The position numbers and the translations under genes were made by a program. From contig CM055097.1 of NCBI GenBank assembly GCA_029204225.1, positions 74,110,973 to 74,174,972 on the forward strand: DNA of 64,000 nucleotides, in the 5' to 3' direction. Position 1 is the first letter of the stretch. Every line of letters starts with the position of its first letter. The stretch is from Diphasiastrum complanatum. Taxonomy: Eukaryota; Streptophyta; Lycopodiopsida; Lycopodiales; Lycopodiaceae. Positions 35,101 to 47,894 of this stretch are shown in pieces. The notes under the pieces were generated by a model. The model had not been told where the DNA came from and did no database searches. It saw only the letters and a list, made by a program, of their open reading frames with translations.

Positions 35101-36355
35101 TCTGGTTAAAATTACAAAAATAAATAATTGACCTTGTACATTTCATATAACCTTGTAGTGTAAACCGTTGTGGAGCTTGATGTGCAAACAATTGATGGTG
35201 CGAGGCTTCATGGATTCCATAGCATAAAGCTAGGGATTCAATCCGAGTCCTTACTAGAAAATGCAACACATTTAAAAGTTAACAAGGGGTCTCAATCTCT
35301 ATATATCTTAGCGTAGTTTGTCAATTTGTCAGCTAGTTATAAGGACCCAGATTGAACCCCTTTTTGCTCAACATGTACAATATCTCTATGTAAGGAATCC
35401 AACAATCACAGTTCCATATTCAAGTATGCATACAAACTATCTCTATTGCAAACATTTGGAACAACTCTTAGATAGCCTACACATATCGATCACTTATAAT
35501 TAGTACGATTAAAGGACTTCAGTCCAAAATTAAAGCAGCAAACCACCCAATCAAATGGACCAAAAGAGAGAAAAATTTCTCATACACAATAAGGTGAATA
35601 CAAGACTCGATTGCATTTCAAATTTCCTATTAAAATACATCATGTCAAGTGTCTTATACAATCTCTTAAAATAAAAACTATAAAGGCAATTTAGGCCTTC
35701 AATAATGCTATGATCAAAATCGTATAAAATGTTACACTTGTTATGTTGCAATTTCTTGATAGCTGAAGACTTCAAAACTCTTCAAAATCTGATTTCTGCA
35801 TTCAGGAGCAAAGCTCGAGCCAATATTTACATCATGAAAGAAAAATTATGTATGAATAGCTTTCGAAAGCCAAATAACTTCAGAATCTTTTGAGTCCCCC
35901 ACAGTTTTAAACTCTTTACATGACCTTAATAATAGGGCATTCCCTCGAATCACATGTTGTAATTTAACACACCAAAACCCTACACCCAGTGCTTCCCCAT
36001 CTTGCTCAAAACAATCCCAGTACCAACTACTTCGTTCCGAATGCTCAATATGTTAACTCTCTGCATATACTTACGAGATACTAATAATGAATACATAAAA
36101 CAAATAATAACATATTTATGAGATATTATATACCTCGAACTCCTTTGGTTTAGCACTTTTTTTGTTCTCTCTCTTTGATGGTATGATCTCCTTCTGAAAA
36201 CGTTTAGAACTAGCAAATTTTAAAAAACGCAGACAATTTCCTCGTGCTTAGCATTCTCTCTCTCAATCCATATCATAGTCCTAAAATTCAATAACACTTA
36301 ACAACAGATGGCCAACTATACAAATTTGCACTTACCAGAGAAATTTGTTTAGAAG
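35101..36355. other. No gene recognised
   Basis: AT-rich sequence without domain-like frames. It lies downstream, in minus-strand order, of the Ulp1-like coding region and may be the 3' end of that element. Confidence 0.3.
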
Positions 36356-36359
36356 AGCC

Positions 36360-37510
36360 TACCTTCGAGCATAAAGTTGACTCTCTACTTCTCTTAGAAA
36401 AGAGGCTCTTTCTGGTTGGCAACTTTCCACTAATTCATTTCGCAAGTAGTATGCAAAAGTTTTGAATATCATCGTAATTGAAAATTTGCGGATTAAGCTA
36501 AAAACAAAGCAAACCTCAAATTTATTAGTTGGATAAGTGACACATGAGCCCAAATCATAACAAAAAAACAATAAATCGAAGGTTAATTTATTGAATGCAT
36601 AACTTACACGGGCCACTTGTGAATCAAAACTTTCGATATTTTGGACCATCAGGTTGAACAAATATAACATGAACCAAGCGCAACTATTACAGTCTCTCTG
36701 TTGCGGCATCTACAGAATGCGCAAGAACAACTTTTTAATTATATGCAAAATAAAAGGATCATTTTGTAAAATACAAAATATAAAATTACTTGAGATTGCT
36801 TCCAAGTCAGCTTGGCCAGTTTTTCTTTCTCTGGATGAGCACTGTGCCACAATGCATTTTCTATTGGCCTGCAATTCAAGTAAACAAAACTTACCCTTAC
36901 ATAATGTACCAACGTATCCATTGGGAACATATATTTGTTTATTTTAGAATGTTAAAAATGAAAAAAAAAAATAAACAAATAAAAGAACAAAATCTTTTGA
37001 TTGTGGAATGCAGTCCACATTTTGAATCCATGTGGACCTCTATGAAAGAAGTCGTCTCAATTATTACCAAGCTCCAATGATTACTGTATCAAAAGCATGT
37101 GTAAGTAAAGGTTGATTGTAGTAAGAGCATGAATCAAGAAGAAAAACATGGCTTTAAAATAGTTAATTTGATACATATTGGGCAACAACGGGAATGAAAA
37201 TGTGACTGATATTTGTCCAGCTCTTATGAATAAAAAATTTCTCCATTGATTCCGATTTGTCAAATCATCTTTTTTTTTTCTTCCATAGCTCTTTGGCAAA
37301 ATAGTGGATTGACGATGCATATTCGATCTTTTTTATTGTTCTGCTCTAAACATAATATGCAAAAATGTGATTCTCTTATATAAGTATATAATGAAATTTA
37401 AGATTTACAGACATGACTATAACCAAATATAAACAACCAGTGTATATGTAGTTCTTACTCCATGCACATTTGCACAAGATCATCTATTGCCCAATCGCTC
37501 CCGAGAAGTT
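36360..37510 (-). CDS. Ulp1-type cysteine protease domain (C48) of a DNA-transposon-like element, multi-exon
   Basis: Short minus-strand exons give the Ulp1 fold in order. MLPQLLGSDWAIDDLVQMCM is at about 37505-37450. FFIHKSWTNISHIFIPVV is at about 37240-37165. HWSLVIIETTSFIEVHMDSK is at about 37078-37018 and supplies the catalytic His and Asp. ENALWHSAHPEKEKLAKLTW is near 36870-36790, then PQQRDCNSCAWFMLYLFNLM at 36706-36650 supplies the Gln and Cys. The last exon reads RNELVESCQPERASFLREVE and ends at a stop near 36360. Splice-like GT/AG dinucleotides flank several exons, but I have not fixed every junction. Such peptidases are known in plant En/Spm (CACTA) and Mutator-like elements. All four catalytic positions are kept, so it may be recently functional. 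Confidence 0.65.
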
Positions 37511-37929
37511 GTGGCAACATGAACCTATGAAACTCATAAGTATCATAATGACAACTTAGTTTTTTTCTTTTCCTCCACATTCAATAAACTACAGAACAAA
37601 AAACTACAATTGGTTAATAATGTTACAAAAACTTTCTTAATAAACATGCACTTATTGAACGATATTTCATGATGTACAGAAACGTAAAAAAATTGGAATA
37701 TAGTAACATTCTCTTTACCTCAATATAGTAGCATCCTCTTGAAAAGAGAATTGCAAAGATACAATCTTGGAGGATAAAGAATCTTTGTTATTTTTGGATG
37801 TTGAAGCAAGTTCCACCTACTCTCCAAATAGTACAATGATTATTTCCAACAAACCTCTTTTCATTTCGAATAAACGACAAACTTAAGAACTAACAAAAAA
37901 CAATGATAACTAGATTCGAAACTTTAGAT

Positions 37930-38704
37930 ACCTTTCCGAGTTTTCTATGTGATGTGGTCACATTTTTTTTTTTTCTCTTCGACCATGATGCTTGAAGCAC
38001 ATTGATTTTCAACTACACGGTCTTTCATCTGAAACATTGAAAAAATACACATACAATTCTCTTTAAACATACACGTACGAATCATATAAATGTACATGTG
38101 TACACTTCTAGAAGCAATGGAGTCAAATCTCATCAACCATAGATTTCGGTTGCACTGAGGACAAAGGATCTGGCATCATAACATCCACCCCTGCTTGAGC
38201 TTGCTGCGTCACATTCAAGACATCATAACATCCACCCCTGCTTGAGCTTGCTGCTTCACATTCAAGTAACATTAGAAAGTCATGAGAAATTCAACAGTGG
38301 CAAAAGAGTTCAATTAGTAAAAACCTCGATAGCAAGTTCTTTACCTCAGATTACGAATGAGCTAAACATGACTGCCATGGCGTCAGATCCTTCTCTATAA
38401 TAGCACGCTACATGACATACGAAAAAGATTATGAAATTGCTAGAAAACTTATCTCTATCTCTCTAATGAGATCCATACTTTTTATAAGGCTTTCACAATT
38501 TAGAGTATGATATCCCATGCATTGTCTTGTGTGTCTCAAAGTACATGTGTAATAATTAGACTCTTAGAAAGAAGTGAGGTTAAATCTCTTTAATTGTAGA
38601 TAACGGCTGAGTTGAACCCAACTGTTGTAGTGTTGGATACTCCTCTACTGCAACACGCTGCATGATCAAAACTAAGATAAGGAATATATCTCATTCTCTC
38701 ATTT

Positions 38705-38739
<35 letters not shown>

Positions 38740-39065
38740 GTAGATAGCTAGGACCGTACCAAGTTTCAAAAGAAAGAGATGGAGAGAGAGAGAAAGAAGA
38801 AATGAGAAAGCAAACTAACCTGGGATAAACTTTTCATCATCTTTATCTACATCTGTACAGTCTTTCAGAGTTCTTCTATTTCTTCACTTTGTCTCTCTAT
38901 CTCCTTCCTCATTTCATCTACTTGGGAAGAATACTGCATCTCTTTTCTGTAGACACTTAGGTCTCTTACTCTCTTTCATCCCCGACTATTTTCTTCTAAA
39001 ATTTTCATTACTTTCTCATCGAGGTTTGTTCCTGGCATATTAAAATCTTCGTTCTACAAAAAAAA
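37930..39065 (-). CDS. Small exons and coiled-coil segment of the En/Spm-like gene
   Basis: Between the transposase frame and the Ulp1 exons, minus-strand fragments look coding. EKVMKILEEN and VDEMRKEIERQSEEIEEL at about 39040-38850 are a coiled coil as found after Transposase_24 domains. QRVAVEEYPTLQQLGSTQPL is near 38660 and RAIIEKDLTPWQSCLAHS near 38390. QAQAGVDVMMPDPLSSVQPK is near 38200-38140, and MKDRVVENQCASSIMVEE is near 38025-37970. Each is bounded by AG/GT-like sites. The coiled coil has at least two in-frame stops in my reading. The joins are inferred. Confidence 0.45.
38174..38267. repeat. 47-bp tandem duplication
   Basis: CATCATAACATCCACCCCTG...CACATTCAAGA at 38174-38220 is repeated directly at 38221-38267 with one or two changes. 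It lies in a minus-strand exon-like segment of the En/Spm-like gene, so it may add about 16 residues or a splice acceptor. Confidence 0.93.
38706..38737. repeat. (CT)n microsatellite
   Basis: Sixteen CT units within an intron-like gap of the En/Spm-like region. Confidence 0.95.
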
Positions 39066-39189
39066 AAAAAAAAAACATAGCTAATCAAATTTACATGCAA
39101 AATCATATACATGTTCATCATTACATTTTATAAAACTAAATGCATTTAAACCATTCAAAAAATATATGTAAATATATCTCATGTCAAAA

Positions 39190-40290
<1,101 letters not shown>

Positions 40291-40309
40291 GACCATAGCG
40301 TCGGCCAAA

Positions 40310-40695
40310 AAATTGTAGAAATTTTTTTTTGCGATTTTTGCCATGATGGTAGAAATTGCGAAAAATCTTCCGCAATTTCGTTCGGAATTTGCAACAATTT
40401 TCGCAATTTTTGCCATATCTAAAGATTGCAGAATATTTTTTCGCAGTTTTTTCTGCGATTCCTATCACGACGGGAGAAATTGCAAAAAACTTTTTGCAAT
40501 ATTTTTTGCAATTTCTGCCACAGAAAGTTTTTCGCAATTTCTGCCATGGCCTAAAAATTGCAAAAATTTGTTTCCGCAATTTTGTCTGCAATTTTTATCA
40601 TGACGAGAGAAATTGCGAAAAAATTTCTGCAAAATTTTCGGCAATTTTTGCCGCAAAAATATTTTTTGCAATTTCGGCCATGGCCCTGCAAAAAC
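40310..40695. repeat. Tandem repeat of 120-133 bp, TTGCGAAAA cluster B
   Basis: Three imperfect tandem units start near 40343 (ATGATGGTAGAAATTGCG), 40463 (TATCACGACGGGAGAAATTG) and 40596 (TATCATGACGAGAGAAATTG). Each is filled with AATTGCGAAAA and TTTTTGCAATTT motifs in both orientations. The minus strand stays open across most of it, producing Cys/Lys/Asn-rich frames that run into the transposase exon. Confidence 0.8.
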
Positions 40696-40699
40696 AGAT

Positions 40700-41641
40700 C
40701 CATAACATCTTTGTCAATTGACCCTCCTTTGATGCTCTTGACTAGTTCCAAATTGCCACCTTTCCTTTTGTGTTGTTGAAGCCCTCTGAGATCAACCTCT
40801 TGATCTTCCTCTTGACCATCAAAGTCATTGAACGAACTTTGTTTTCCAAATCCATTACTTGATTTTTTAGCATGAAAACCATGAGAACCAATATCCACTT
40901 GCATAGCATCATCTACACAAGAAGATTCTCCAAAACATGTGAGTAAAGCAAAGTGAGTCGCTTCCACTTCCTTACCTTTCTCTTGATCATCAAAGATATC
41001 AAGGATATGAATATCTTCAGACCTTAACCTATGGAAATACTCCCTCTCAAACATATGATCTTGATCCAACAAGATCTCATCAATGCTTGATCTCAAACTT
41101 CCACAAAGGTTAGTGAAAACAATGTCATTGGTGGCACCATCATAAATCAAAAGATAGATTCCAAACTTTCCATCCAACATGAAGTAGAGTAGGTGAAGAT
41201 GAGTATCAACCTAATAAATTCAGCCCTCTTGAGTCCAAAAAACCTCAATAAGCTCACCAATGAGATCTCCCTTGCCTTGAAGAAATTGCCTCTCAATTTG
41301 CTCCATGTAGTCTTCTCCAACCAACCTTTTGCCATCTCGATCATGAGTGATCAATTCATAATCATAGAATCCTTTGAGTTGATGAAGAGATGTGATATCC
41401 ATGCCTTGGATCTTCCCAAGAACCATTCTTCCATTGCTCTTTCCTTCATAAGATTCCCTCTTAATGATTGCATCATAAGAAAACAAGTACTTCTATTCAA
41501 TGTTTTAGGTAATGACTCATATGATAATGATTCTTCCTCACTATCATTCACAATGACATCATTCAAAGTACATCTTACTTTGAACTCTTCACATACTTCT
41601 CTTCTTCTTGACTTGTGACTATCCCCCTCACCAAGTCTCAT
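40700..41641 (-). pseudogene. Unrecognised multi-frame coding region upstream of the transposase
   Basis: Several overlapping minus-strand frames have coding-like composition, rich in Asp, Glu and Lys. One at 41486-41220 contains DITSLHQLKGFYDYELITHD and RLVGEDYMEQIERQFLQ. One at 41180-40700 contains HMFEREYFHRLRSEDIHILD and SFNDFDGQEEDQEVDLRGL. I know no family for them. They are broken by frameshifts, and could be the N-terminal part of the En/Spm-like gene or an older captured or retrotransposon segment. Confidence 0.35.
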
Positions 41642-41839
41642 GATAGAACCATTTGATCTACTTTCAATAAAAAGTTAGTTCAATTTTGGTTTCCATTTGG
41701 TAGTGATTGCTACATTGACTTGTTGCCAATGTTCATAATGTTTAGAGGACCGCACAGATTAGCAACCTACTGATTCATATATAATCAAACCAAGAGCAAC
41801 ACATAATTAGAGAAAAAAACTTACTCTTAACTCCAACCT

Positions 41840-41895
41840 GAAAAATGTGTGTGCATGTATTAAAAGAAAAAATGTGTGTGCATGTATTAAAAGAA
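41840..41895. repeat. 26-bp tandem duplication
   Basis: AAAAATGTGTGTGCATGTAT followed by TAAAAG occurs twice in direct tandem. Confidence 0.9.
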
Positions 41896-42249
41896 AAAAA
41901 AAAACACTACATACGTATAGAGAATATTTTCCAAGGGCATATTGCGCTTTGAAAATATGTCTTTATTATAGGACGCATATCTCAACCAGTATTCTTATGT
42001 GCCATAAACAAGGCACATGCAATTGATACATAAACAGATTTTAATAACTATTAAGACTAAAAATATGCATCAACTGAAAAATAAATTGGATTTATAATTA
42101 CTAACACTATCCCTTAAGCCCTATTTTATTTTACATACAAAAAGCTTTTCTCTAAAATTTTTCAAACTTATCATCATTTAAGAATTTTCTGAATATATCA
42201 CCTAGTGATCTTGTATTGTAACGTGATACATTAATCTCATTAGGTAAAA

Positions 42250-42480
42250 GCATTTCTCTAATAGAATGACATTTCATTTCTATATTCCTAGTACATGCAT
42301 AAAACACGTGACTCTTTGCTAGCCAGATAACACTCTAGCTATCACACTCGATCAAGGTAGGCTTGATTTGAAAAATGCCAATGTCTCCAAAAATCCTACA
42401 TAATCAAGCGTAGCTGAGCATAAAGCCTTATATTCTGCTTTTGTAGTGGATGTTGGAAAAAACGTATTCTTAGACATATA
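42250..42480 (-). pseudogene. Ty1/copia RNase H fragment
   Basis: Reading the minus strand from 42460, STTKAEYKALCSATLDYVGF is the SSTEAEYxAL block of copia RNase H. It is followed by weakly preserved sequence matching the FHARTKH region and stops. It is degraded, and no LTR was assigned to it. Confidence 0.6.
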
Positions 42481-42969
42481 CTAATGTATTGAGACATTGA
42501 TCTTTGTTGTTTGAGGTGGATTTTGGCTGAAATCATGGCTGTCACTATACAGGTAGGCAATCTCCACAATGATCAAATTAGCCAGCATAGGTGACTAGCA
42601 TTATTTTGAGTGGTACCACATCAACATGGTAGTTGATAATTTGTCGCTTCGAGTCTGAGTAGGGTTCGTTGGTGTCGAGGGTAACAAGGTTTGTATGTTT
42701 GATTCAACATAGATTGAATCGAACATTCGACTGTGTGTTGATAGTAGACACTCCTTTGATAGTTGGACCTTCCTTGATAGTACTATCGTGTAGGTACCTA
42801 TTTTTTATTCTCATGTATTTTTATGGACTATGTGACAATGCGAGTAAATATACACCAACATGAATGAATCTGTAATCACAATGGGATTTAGGGAGAGAAG
42901 GAATAAATTCAACACCCCACTTAATCTGGATCCATGAATTCCTTGATCTTCAGACTAAGCGATGCACAA

Positions 42970-43265
42970 AATATGTTGTGTGCACCAATGATCAATACCT
43001 TGGTGAATACATCTATTGTCATGTTTTGCATTGGACAATACCCTAAGCTTACCTCTATGTTGAGAATCATACTCATGACATAGTGATATTTAATTTCAAC
43101 GTGCTTACTCCTTGAATGATATCTAGGATTAGCTTATAAGACAATGACACTTTGATTATCACATAAAACAAATGTCGGAGCATGCTACTGAATGTCCGAT
43201 AACAGATTTCTCAACAATACCGTTTCTTTGGTTGTTTGAGAAGCAGCAATATACTTTGACAATGT
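42970..43265 (-). pseudogene. Ty1/copia RNase H fragment
   Basis: Minus-strand reading gives SKYIAASQTTKETVLLRNLL, FVLCDNQSVIVL, NPRYHSRSKHVEIKYHYV and MTIDVFTKVL, a full copia RNase H C-terminal half with one stop. It is a second, less decayed fragment, separate from 42250-42480. Confidence 0.72.
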
Positions 43266-43468
43266 AGAAGAAAGAGTGATAGAGGTTTGCTTAAGACTGT
43301 TACAGAGAAGAAGCATTACTCAGGTTTAAACATGTATTCCCAGCCTATCAGTGGGTAACTCAAATCTGATACTCAGCTACATATGTAACCAGACAAAGCT
43401 CAAGAAGATCAATCTTCAATACAGAGAGCAATCCTACCACTAACTACTAAATCAGAAATCAATCAAGA

Positions 43469-44067
43469 ACCAGATTAACTACTGAAACAAAAAACTAGAT
43501 TCCTAACAGCTTTTTAACAATCTAAGAATCAAGAAACACTCATCACTTGATGCTTAGACTACTCAAGAGCAATCAAGAACTGGGTTGTAAGGGAGTATGC
43601 AAGATCTATACCACAAACCAGCCTATCTAGTTTACTTGAATGCTGATTACCACAAGATTCCACAAACAAGAACTGAATGCTAATCCACAACTAAGCAAGA
43701 AACAAGAAACAAGAACCTAGTTAATCCACAATGCAAAGGAATCAAGCATGCTCATAGAAATCTCACTCAAGAGCATTGCCATGAACAAGGAGCTAAGCTT
43801 ATCATCAAGAACTCGTGGAGGATCCTCTTTATTTGCTCAAGAGAACTTGACAATAAAATCAAAGCTCACTCACAAGAGAGGGGGGCCCTTAAATAAGCAA
43901 GAAGACTGCCCATGTGGAGCCCATGTGGCAATTCCACTAAATTAGAATTACATGTGGAATTTGCCCTTCCACTAAAGGTCACCATCAAAAGGTGGCTCAC
44001 TCTAACTAATTTAAGGGGGGTCTACCTTTATTTACAATGCCTAGGAAACATTACTAGCTCCTACATG
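43469..44067 (-). repeat. Left copy of 0.6-kb copia-LTR direct repeat
   Basis: This segment matches 49158-49768 closely, from ACCAGATTAACTACTGAAAC to CTAGCTCCTACATG, with scattered substitutions and one insertion of about 15 bp in the right copy. The similarity stops sharply at both ends. The right copy is followed by copia RNase H on the minus strand, so the repeat is most likely LTR sequence of that family. Confidence 0.85.
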
Positions 44068-44224
44068 GTCTCGGCTACAAAAAAATAAAATTATTGATAC
44101 AAAATTAACCGAGCATTAAAAACAGATGCGTGCGAAGCTTAAACAGCCGATAAAGCCCTTGTCTAAGGAGACATAAATCAAACAATCAGACCAAGCTTCC
44201 ACGTCTGGTAGTGAATAAACTCAA

Positions 44225-46170
44225 ATGATTCCCAAAGTCTCAGAACATTTTGTGGACCCACCTTTCGATCTTCCACAGAAATTCAAAGACTTTACGTTGG
44301 ATGACATCGTTATCCAGTTACCACAGCCACATCGGGAACCTACACCAAATTCCAATTCCTTTGAAGGACCCGCTAAGACAATTCCACTAAACCTTAAAGA
44401 TCTTGATGAGGACATAGATCGAATGGTTCATGTTGGTGCACATCTGTCATCAACCCAACTCTCTGATCTAGAAACTTTATTACGCAAATACAGGGATGTA
44501 TTTGCATGGAATTATACCGAAATGAAAGAAATCCCCCCTGACATAGTAGTACATTGAATTCCTCTAGAAGACAATGCTAAGCCTGTACCGCAGTAACCCA
44601 GTCTATCATGAGAGGATCGATGAGGATACTAAGAAATTGCTAGATGTTGGCTTCATTTATGAAGTCCAACATACTGATTGGGTATCACCCATTGTGGTTG
44701 TATCCAAGAAAATCGACAAGCTTCGTATATGTGTTGACCTTAAGAACCTTAATGCGGTTACGAAGAAAGATCATTTTCCCTTGCCCTTAACGATCCAAAT
44801 ATTAGAGAAAATGGTAGGAGCTGAAGCCTTCAACTTCTTGAATGGATTCAGCAGCTATTTCCTTGTTCAAATAGCCCCTGAAGATAAACATAAAACAGCT
44901 TTTGCCACAGAGAACGAGGTTTACGCTTATAATGTTATGCCTTTTGGCTTATGTAACGCCCCCTCAACATTCCAACGGGTCATGCAACTGGCCTTTCAAG
45001 ATCTGTTACATCGGGTCGTGGAGATTTATCTCGACGATCTAGGTGTACATTGTTCCGCTGCTACGCACCTAGACGCCTTGGAGAAAATCTTAATTCGCTG
45101 TCATAGGTTCGGCATCTCACTAAACCCTGATAAATGCCAAATATGGGTCACCCACGAGATTGTACTCGGGCATATAATATCAAAGGGCGATATTTCTACC
45201 AACCCGTCAAAAATCAAGGTAATCGTGGACATGCCCCTACCTGCAACAGTGAAGGAAGTATATGTCGGGGGATTGACTTTGTTGGACTAATCAGTCCAGC
45301 AGCAAAACATACCCAAGCTCGATACATCTTCATAGCCACAGATTACGCCACTAAGTGGGTGGAGGCTCAAGCAACGAAGGATGCCAACGCAAAAACAATT
45401 GCACATTTTCTTTACGAAAACAATATTATCCGTTTTGGCTGTCCCATAGACCTTGTTAGTAATCGCGGCACGCATTTTTTTAAATGTTGTCGTTGATAAT
45501 CTCCTATGCCATTACCTTGTCGTTCACAGAAAAAGTACACCATACTATCCTAGGTATAATGGCCAGGCTGAATCAACTAACAAAACAATATGTAAAATTT
45601 TAACCAAGATAGTTCAAACCAGTCGTTCTGATTGGGAAACAAAACTTTTCTCAGCTATCTGGGCTTACCGCACCACCCCAAAGAAAGCCACTGGTTGGGT
45701 TACCCCTTTCCACTTAGTATATGGTCAAGCGGCGGTAATGCCCGTAGAATTCTTAGTACCTTCGCTAAGAGTTACGAAAGCTTTCTCAACAGATCTCTGT
45801 GAAGAGGCTTCAATAGAAAAACAAGTCTAAACCAGGCTATTTACGTTAGCCCAGTTATGCGAGACAAAACTAATATCTTATCATGCACAACTATTTAACA
45901 AACGATGCCAAAAGGCCTGGCATGACCGTCACCTGCGCAATAAAGATCTACACTTAGGTGACCAGGTGCTTCTTTATACATCAAAGAAGCACCCCAGCAA
46001 ATTGAAGTTCAAAAGTGAGGGGCCATATGTTATTAACAAAATATTTCCTAATGGTGCAGTCCAGTTACAAACACTTGACGGGACACTCCTAGACACTATC
46101 GTAAACGGTGGTCGTCTACGGCGGTACTACGAAGAGTTGTTCCTGTTTCCTGATGAAAAAAAAAAAAAGC
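44225..46170 (+). pseudogene. Ty3/gypsy element D pol: RT joined to integrase, RNase H deleted
   Basis: The pre-RT segment (LETLLRKYRDVFAWNYTEM) ends at a TGA near 44555. The RT frame 44574-45280 has LDVGFIYEVQHTDWVSPIVV, LRICVDLKNLNAVTKKDHFP, MPFGLCNAPSTFQRVMQ and the active site VEIYLDDL. At about 45255, after MPLPATVKEV, the sequence passes directly to the integrase start GGIDFVGLISPAAKHTQARY, so RNase H and the integrase zinc finger are gone. Integrase continues through DLVSNRGTHF, YNGQAESTNKTICKIL and WAYRTTPKKATGWVTPFHLV to a GPY-like end (SKLKFKSEGPYVINKIF) at 46050. There are frameshifts near 45280, 45475 and 45835. The order and motifs place it with the Tat/Athila-like side of plant gypsy elements. 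Confidence 0.88.
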
Positions 46171-46538
46171 CTATTATGTTAATGTTACTTTATTCCTTTC
46201 CTTGTACATCTCGTTTTTTTATGCCTATTGTTCACCTCGTTCCTTGTTTATACTTCATATCATTACTTACGTACAATCTATGCATTTTTCTTTTTTTTTG
46301 TCTTCTGTTCATACTCATGGGTCATGGATGTTCTAGATCGACAACTGATAGGCTACGCCTTAGAAAATCATTCTCACACTTCTGCCACCTCACCTTTGTC
46401 TCACTGGTATCTCAGGATAACCAACATTCCTGGAGATACACCTTTTTCATAAGAACTTCTACTCTGAACCACAGTCATATTTCTTTGAAGTTCTTCACTT
46501 GCATCAAACAGATCCATTTATTCATCATGAGATTTTCT

Positions 46539-46830
46539 CAAATCTCAACCAAAGTGCTCCTGTCAAATCTCAACTGGAGCACTCCGCTCAAATCTCAACC
46601 GAAGTGCTCCTGTCAAATCTCAACCGGAGCACTCCGTTCAAATCTCAACCGGAGCACTCCGCTCACATCTCAACCGAAGCATTCAGTTGAATCTTGACCA
46701 AAGAAGTTCTATCAGATCTCGACCGAAGCTTCCCTATCAGATCTCGATCGGAGCAGTTCTGTCAAATCTCAACCGGAGCGGTTCTGTCAAATCTCGATCG
46801 AAGCAGTCATTTCAAATCTTGACCGGAGGA
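46539..46830 (+). repeat. 25-bp tandem array (about 12 copies)
   Basis: The unit is close to CAAATCTCAACCGGAGCACTCCGTT, repeated without gaps. Later copies are more diverged (CAGATCTCGACCGAAGCTTCC). It lies in the non-coding region after gypsy pol. Frames through it are artefacts. Confidence 0.93.
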
Positions 46831-47146
46831 CATACAATCGAATTTCATGAACCGGCACGTCACATCTCCCTTGCAACCAGACGACGGCGGCAATAAATGC
46901 CCTCATCCCGAAGCCATTTACACCTCAGCGAAGTGCGAGCTCAAGCGTCTTCTGGCACCGATCTGCGGTGATCTTCTTGCTATTGTGTCTGATCCCTGTG
47001 CTTGACTGTTCAATCCTTCAATGATCAACCACCATCTCTACACTCTACCAACCACCACCGTTATCACTCCCTTACGAGCGCCATCACCGAAACTTTCAAA
47101 CCCAACGTTGCCGGCAGAATACCTCATATCACAAATTCTTGCATGC

Positions 47147-47160
47147 TGAGGGGTAGTGTC
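47147..47160 (+). other. Candidate polypurine tract and LTR start
   Basis: GCTGAGGGGTAG precedes TGTCACGTGAGCACTC at 47157. Coming after gypsy integrase and the 3' array, this is where a polypurine tract and 3' LTR are expected. No second LTR copy exists in the window to confirm it. Confidence 0.4.
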
Positions 47161-47478
47161 ACGTGAGCACTCATCACGTCACACTATTGAACATCCTAAA
47201 ATCACTATCACAAACCGTATACCTTCAACCCGCTTCATTCCTCACAGATCCACATCCATAACATTACAACCCTTGTCAAACACCTCCACTTGCTGCTATT
47301 CCACTCCCCATCTTTCTTAACTCAATCTCACTCTGTTCACCCTCCTTTACATCATCCTATTTCGTTTACCACCCACACCGTTCTATCCAACACAACCATC
47401 TTCCGCATATCTCCCTTTCCAAACCCTTTGATACATCACCCCCTACACACTTTCTGAACCATTTTGCACCCTCAATTC

Positions 47479-47820
47479 CCATCTCAACCGAAGCCCACTC
47501 CTTCAAATCTCAACCGAAGTCCTCCCTTCCCATCTCAACCGGAGCCCACTCCTTCAAATCTCAACCGAAGTCCTCCCTTCCCATCTCAACCGGAGCCCGC
47601 TCCTTCAAATCTCAACCGAAGTCCTCCCTTCCCATCTCAACCGGAGCCCACTCCTTCAGATCTCAACCGAAGTCCTCCCTTCCCATCTCAACCGGAGCCC
47701 ACTCCTTCAGATCCCAACCAAAGTCCTCCCTTCACATCTCAACCGGATCCCACTCCTTCAGATCTCAACTGAAGTCCTCCCTTCACATCTCAACTGGAGC
47801 CCAACCCTTCAAATTTCAAT
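47479..47820 (+). repeat. 51-bp tandem array of paired 25/26-bp units
   Basis: Seven or so copies of a two-part unit, CCATCTCAACCGGAGCCCACTCCTTC plus AAATCTCAACCGAAGTCCTCCCTTC. Each half shares the ATCTCAACCGGAG core of the array at 46539-46830. The apparent Pro-rich peptide (PSQPEPTPSNLNRSPPF repeated) is a by-product of the period being a multiple of three. Confidence 0.93.
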
Positions 47821-47894
47821 CGACGCCCTTACCACTGTCTCACCCCTCAACCGACACAGTTTCTCCAGAATCTCCCTTCTTCCATTTTTCCACC

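Noticed and set aside
36640-36720. Reading the CNSCAWF motif as an unrelated Cys-rich peptide
   Set aside because: Upstream HWSLV and DS blocks at the correct order and spacing make the Ulp1 interpretation better.
47464-47772. Pro/Ser/Asn repeat protein of 102 residues
   Set aside because: The 51-bp DNA period keeps the frame open by itself, and the core is shared with a non-coding 25-bp array.
46539-47820. Possible CRISPR-like array
   Set aside because: Units are contiguous without unique spacers, in a plant retrotransposon context; they are simple tandem repeats.
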